DNA from: Flavobacterium sp. N502540
GTDB lineage: Bacteria; Bacteroidota; Bacteroidia; Flavobacteriales; Flavobacteriaceae
DNA length: 64,000 nucleotides
Assembly: GCF_025947365.1 (NCBI RefSeq)
Contig: NZ_CP110012.1
Location: forward strand, 4,154,001 to 4,218,000
Direction: 5' to 3'
How positions within the stretch are numbered: position 1 is the first letter of the stretch; every line of letters starts with the position of its first letter. This document shows positions 61,510 to 64,000 of this stretch, one piece after another. The notes under the pieces were generated by a model that saw nothing but the letters and a program-made list of their open reading frames with translations, was not told where the DNA came from and did no database searches. Made by a program: the position numbers and the translations under genes.

Positions 61510-63072
61510 TTATCCAATTAAAGGCAAAATGCAAGTAAAATCGCCGTCTTTTTTGAAGACTTTGAAATCGTCCTTAGCATAATATTTGTAAATAATTTCT
61601 AAGTATTTGTGACCAAACTTGGATTCTTTATCAAAGTTTTGCTTTTCGTTTAAATTATTGGTAATAATTACAACGTTTTCTTTAATGTCAATTGTTATTT
61701 TTAAAGGGGTTTCTTCAGAAGCGATATTGTGTTTTATGGCGTTTTCTACCGCGATCTGAAAAGCCAGATACGGTACTTTTTTAGCCAGATTATTTTCGTT
61801 TTCGATCTGAATCGAAAAGACAAATTCTTTCGTAAAACGGGTTTGTTGCAGAAATATATACTTTTCTATAAAAAGCAGTTCTTCCTGTACCGTAACAATA
61901 TTGTTAACTGGGGGTGTAATCAGATATCTGTAAATTTTGGACAGATTGAGGGTAAATTTTCGCGCAACAGCCGTGTTGCTTTCAATAAGCATGTATAACG
62001 AATTCAGCGAGTTGAACAGAAAGTGCGGATTGATCTGTTCTTTTAATTGCTGCAGCTGAATGAGTGCTTTCTCTTTATTAATTTTTTCGTTTTCTATCAA
62101 AAGATTGTTTTTTTCCTGCGCCAGTACTTCTTTTTCCTGAAAATTTTTACGGGTGAAAAGAGTAAATAAATAGAAGAATACGATTAAAATAGCTGTTGTA
62201 ACGATGTAAATTAAGGAAGCATACTTTTTTACAGTATTGACATCTTCATTGGATATTTTCTCCGCAAAATTAACACAGATGTACCAATCCGTTCCTTTTA
62301 CATTGAGCCGTTTGGTATAGCGTACAATGTCAAGACCTAAATATTCTGAAAGCGCAATTTGTCGGCTGAAACTGTTTTTATTGGTAAAAGTAGTATCACT
62401 TGCACGAAGGTTTGTGATTTTGAAAACATTCTTCTTCAGCAATTTTACTTCAGGATGGTAGAGGATTGTTCCTTTTTTATCAAACACAAAAGCATAATTG
62501 AGCGCTTTTTGGTCAATGGTAGAAAAATAGGTTTGAAGTGCTTTCAAATCAATGTCATACCCGTATCGAATGACTGTACCATTTGTCGCAATGTACTTGT
62601 AATAAATGCGCCAGAAAAAATCCTGATTGTTCTCAACAATACAATTGTACGCACTGAGATTTCCGTTTTTAACAGCAAAATCTTTGATGGAAGCTTCCAG
62701 ATTTGGACTATTTTTAGCCGTTACAAAAGTTATATGCTCCTTATTAATCTGAAACCAATTGTTTTTAATAAGACTGTCATTGGCATGAATTGTACTGAGT
62801 ACCTTTAGATTATCAGAGAGATTCCGGGTATTGCTCATTTCAACAATACGTTTTAACTCCTTTTGAGTTTCTAAAAAATGTGACAATTCCTGTACAAGCA
62901 CTTCCTGTTTTTTCTGAAAGCCTCGTTCTTCAGTTGCAGTATTTGATTTTTCGGTGATCTCCGTTATAAAACTGCTTAGAATATAAATTGAAAGCAGCGT
63001 GAGGACAATAAAGATAATTCCTAAAATAAAGAAGTTCCTGCGGGAAAAGGTATTTTTAAAAGTAAATTTCAA
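61510..63072 (-). CDS. Cache-domain sensor kinase of the LytS type
   Basis: A 520-residue kinase. Helix 1 is residues 14-37, an extracytoplasmic Cache-like domain runs to about 275 (note AFVFDKKGTILYHPEV, the typical sensor turn), helix 2 is 285-306, then a coiled coil of Lys/Glu and the His_kinase block LKEQINPHFLFNSLNSL with His350, and an ATP-binding end with VENAIKHNI. It is 105 bases upstream of the metalloprotease operon on the same strand and may control it, but no response regulator is adjacent. The orphan LytTR at 50770 is a candidate partner. Confidence 0.9.
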   Translation of the reverse strand: MKFTFKNTFSRRNFFILGIIFIVLTLLSIYILSSFITEITEKSNTATEERGFQKKQEVLVQELSHFLETQKELKRIVEMSNTRNLSDNLKVLSTIHANDSLIKNNWFQINKEHITFVTAKNSPNLEASIKDFAVKNGNLSAYNCIVENNQDFFWRIYYKYIATNGTVIRYGYDIDLKALQTYFSTIDQKALNYAFVFDKKGTILYHPEVKLLKKNVFKITNLRASDTTFTNKNSFSRQIALSEYLGLDIVRYTKRLNVKGTDWYICVNFAEKISNEDVNTVKKYASLIYIVTTAILIVFFYLFTLFTRKNFQEKEVLAQEKNNLLIENEKINKEKALIQLQQLKEQINPHFLFNSLNSLYMLIESNTAVARKFTLNLSKIYRYLITPPVNNIVTVQEELLFIEKYIFLQQTRFTKEFVFSIQIENENNLAKKVPYLAFQIAVENAIKHNIASEETPLKITIDIKENVVIITNNLNEKQNFDKESKFGHKYLEIIYKYYAKDDFKVFKKDGDFTCILPLIG

Positions 63073-63142
63073 CGATGTGGATTAAAATATAAGACAGTAT
63101 TTCAGGCCTTAAAGAGCAATAAGTTTTATTTTTTTAGGGTGC

Positions 63143-63150
63143 AAATATAA
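63143..63150 (-). promoter_or_regulatory. Possible -7 element of the Cache-kinase gene
   Basis: Minus-strand TATATTTG, 70 bases before the start codon. No good -33 box is seen at the expected distance. Confidence 0.4.
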
Positions 63151-63238
63151 AACTTTTTATTTGATACTGTTGTAGTTAGCAAAAGTTAACAGTATTTCGA
63201 AGGGTACGTTTAGTAAAAATCTTGTTAAGAGTGAAAAA

Positions 63239-63267
63239 GTTTCAAGTTTCAGGTTTCAGGTTTGAAA
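63239..63267 (-). repeat. Heptanucleotide repeat, inverted copy
   Basis: gtttcaagtttcaggtttcagg is the minus-strand form of the AAACCTG heptamers. It faces the plus-strand copy at 63430 across the GCAAGG repeat, forming a composite inverted structure of about 270 bases. Confidence 0.85.
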
Positions 63268-63289
63268 TAGGTGTAAGGCTTACAAAATT

Positions 63290-63405
63290 GAACCGCAAGG
63301 TCCGCAAGGTTTTTTACTAAGCAGGATTTTGTAAAAAATAAGGTTCGCAAAGCTATACTTAAACTTTGCGAACCTTGCGATGCTCTTTGCGAACTTTGCG
63401 GTTAA
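63290..63405. repeat. Palindromic GCAAGG/TTTGCG-type repeat
   Basis: aaccgcaaggtccgcaagg on the left and ctttgcgaactttgcggtt on the right enclose a hairpin aaggttcgcaaag (63340-63352) / ctttgcgaacctt (63364-63376). A related sequence forms part of the czcC-like signal region at 15994-16040. Confidence 0.75.
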
Positions 63406-63429
63406 GTTTTGGCAGCCCTGTGCACATTT

Positions 63430-63511
63430 CAAACCTGAAACCTGAAATCTGAAACTTGAAACCTGAAACCTGAAACCTGAAACTTGAAACTTGAAACCTG
63501 AAACCTGAAAC
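63430..63511 (+). repeat. Heptanucleotide repeat, AAACCTG/AAACTTG type
   Basis: About eleven tandem 7-base units. It occupies the end of the gap before the acetyltransferase gene, whose stop is nine bases away. Confidence 0.9.
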
Positions 63512-63519
63512 TAAAAAAA

Positions 63520-64000
63520 TCACCCAATCTGCAGATGTTCCATATTCTTTCCTACCAAAGTTCGGGTCCCCTTCACTTTAAAACCTAATTTTAAGTACAG
63601 TTTTTTGGCGTTCGGGTTGGCATCTTCGACTAATAGTCCTAGAGTCCTTTGATTTTGAGTTACATACTCGTCAATTAAAAATTGCAGCAGTTTAGAACCA
63701 ATTCCTTTTCCCTGATGATTTGGACTCACACCAACCGAATCAATATAAAATTCACCACTTTGCGTTTCGTCTTCAGGATTAAAATCAGCATTGAAATTCA
63801 GACGAACATAATCAACAATTGGTTTTCTCAACGAATGTAATTGTCCTCCGTCATAAACAGCAACAGCACCAATAATTTCGTTGTCTTCCTGCGCTATATA
63901 ACAATTTTGATAAGAGTATTGATTATTCTCGGTTTCAACAAAATGAAGCAGGAAATAGTAGGCCGTTTTAGGATCCTTTTCACCTGTAAATTTATAGATA
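63520..64000 (-). CDS. GNAT-family N-acetyltransferase, 5' end outside the window
   Basis: The frame is open to the right edge, so at least 159 residues are present and the N-terminus is missing. The acetyl-CoA site is VSPNHQGKGIGSKLLQ, an R/Q-x-x-G-x-G/A loop, preceded by FYIDSVGV and followed by LLVEDANPNAKKLYLKLGFKV, the usual strand and helix order of GNAT proteins. Upstream residues AQEDNEIIGAVAVYDGG fit the beta hairpin before it. Acceptor is unknown. The downstream side is the long repeat-filled gap. Confidence 0.85.
   Translation of the reverse strand, partial: IYKFTGEKDPKTAYYFLLHFVETENNQYSYQNCYIAQEDNEIIGAVAVYDGGQLHSLRKPIVDYVRLNFNADFNPEDETQSGEFYIDSVGVSPNHQGKGIGSKLLQFLIDEYVTQNQRTLGLLVEDANPNAKKLYLKLGFKVKGTRTLVGKNMEHLQIG

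Noticed and set aside
1..64000. tRNA, rRNA, prophage or integrase genes
   Set aside because: None of the expected cloverleaf, rRNA or recombinase motifs was seen in the sequence or in the translated frames.

Overview
The window is a stretch of chromosome from a Bacteroidota bacterium, most likely Flavobacterium or a close relative. The evidence is AT-rich DNA, TAnnTTTG-type -7 promoter elements paired with TTG/TTTG near -33, a SusC/SusD pair, several TonB-dependent receptors, LytS/LytTR two-component systems and intergenic heptanucleotide repeats of flavobacterial style. No rRNA, tRNA, CRISPR array, phage or transposase gene was seen.

Layout. 1-5450: the end of a GH3 glycosidase, a membrane acyltransferase, an ArsR/old-yellow-enzyme operon, a TlpA-like thioredoxin and small unknown genes. 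5590-11250: a TetR/MFS efflux pair with matching operators, an AraC regulator broken by an in-frame stop, two cupins and an alcohol dehydrogenase. 11250-12220: a long cytosine-poor stretch without genes. 12220-30430: a metal and metalloid region with a Cys/His-rich small protein (DUF6660-like), CzcA-CzcC-CzcB efflux, a CadA/ZntA-type P-type ATPase, the arsR-DUF6428-arsC operon, and a cluster of ABC ATPase, siderophore-type TonB receptor and two ABC-2 permeases preceded by a His-rich exported protein. 30860-37440: a divergent DapB-like reductase, sdhAB without sdhC, a putative secreted HExxH metalloprotease and a FadI-type thiolase. 37640-46360: a second siderophore-type receptor, an LLM flavin monooxygenase, TauE/SafE plus DUF1634, DoxX, HxlR with a divergent NmrA-like protein, and a quinone-reductase-like MDR protein. 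46370-53930: LytTR regulators, LytS-type and HisKA kinases, an outer-membrane beta-barrel protein and a CheY-like receiver. 54100-63070: a SusD-SusC-metzincin operon next to a Cache-domain LytS kinase. 63520-64000: a partial GNAT acetyltransferase.

The most interesting non-coding signal is a dispersed 133-137 bp element with 17-bp terminal inverted repeats. It has four full copies, one of them inverted, plus a solo end. Two copies in the same orientation bracket the arsenic operon. Other items worth attention are three genes with TAnnTTTG exactly four bases before the start codon (leaderless candidates), a repeat element that has become part of an outer-membrane channel's signal peptide, operator pairs for TetR and ArsR, the ABC/TonB-receptor cluster, and enzyme paralogues that have lost catalytic or metal-binding residues. 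Functions are assigned by reading motifs; no database search was possible.
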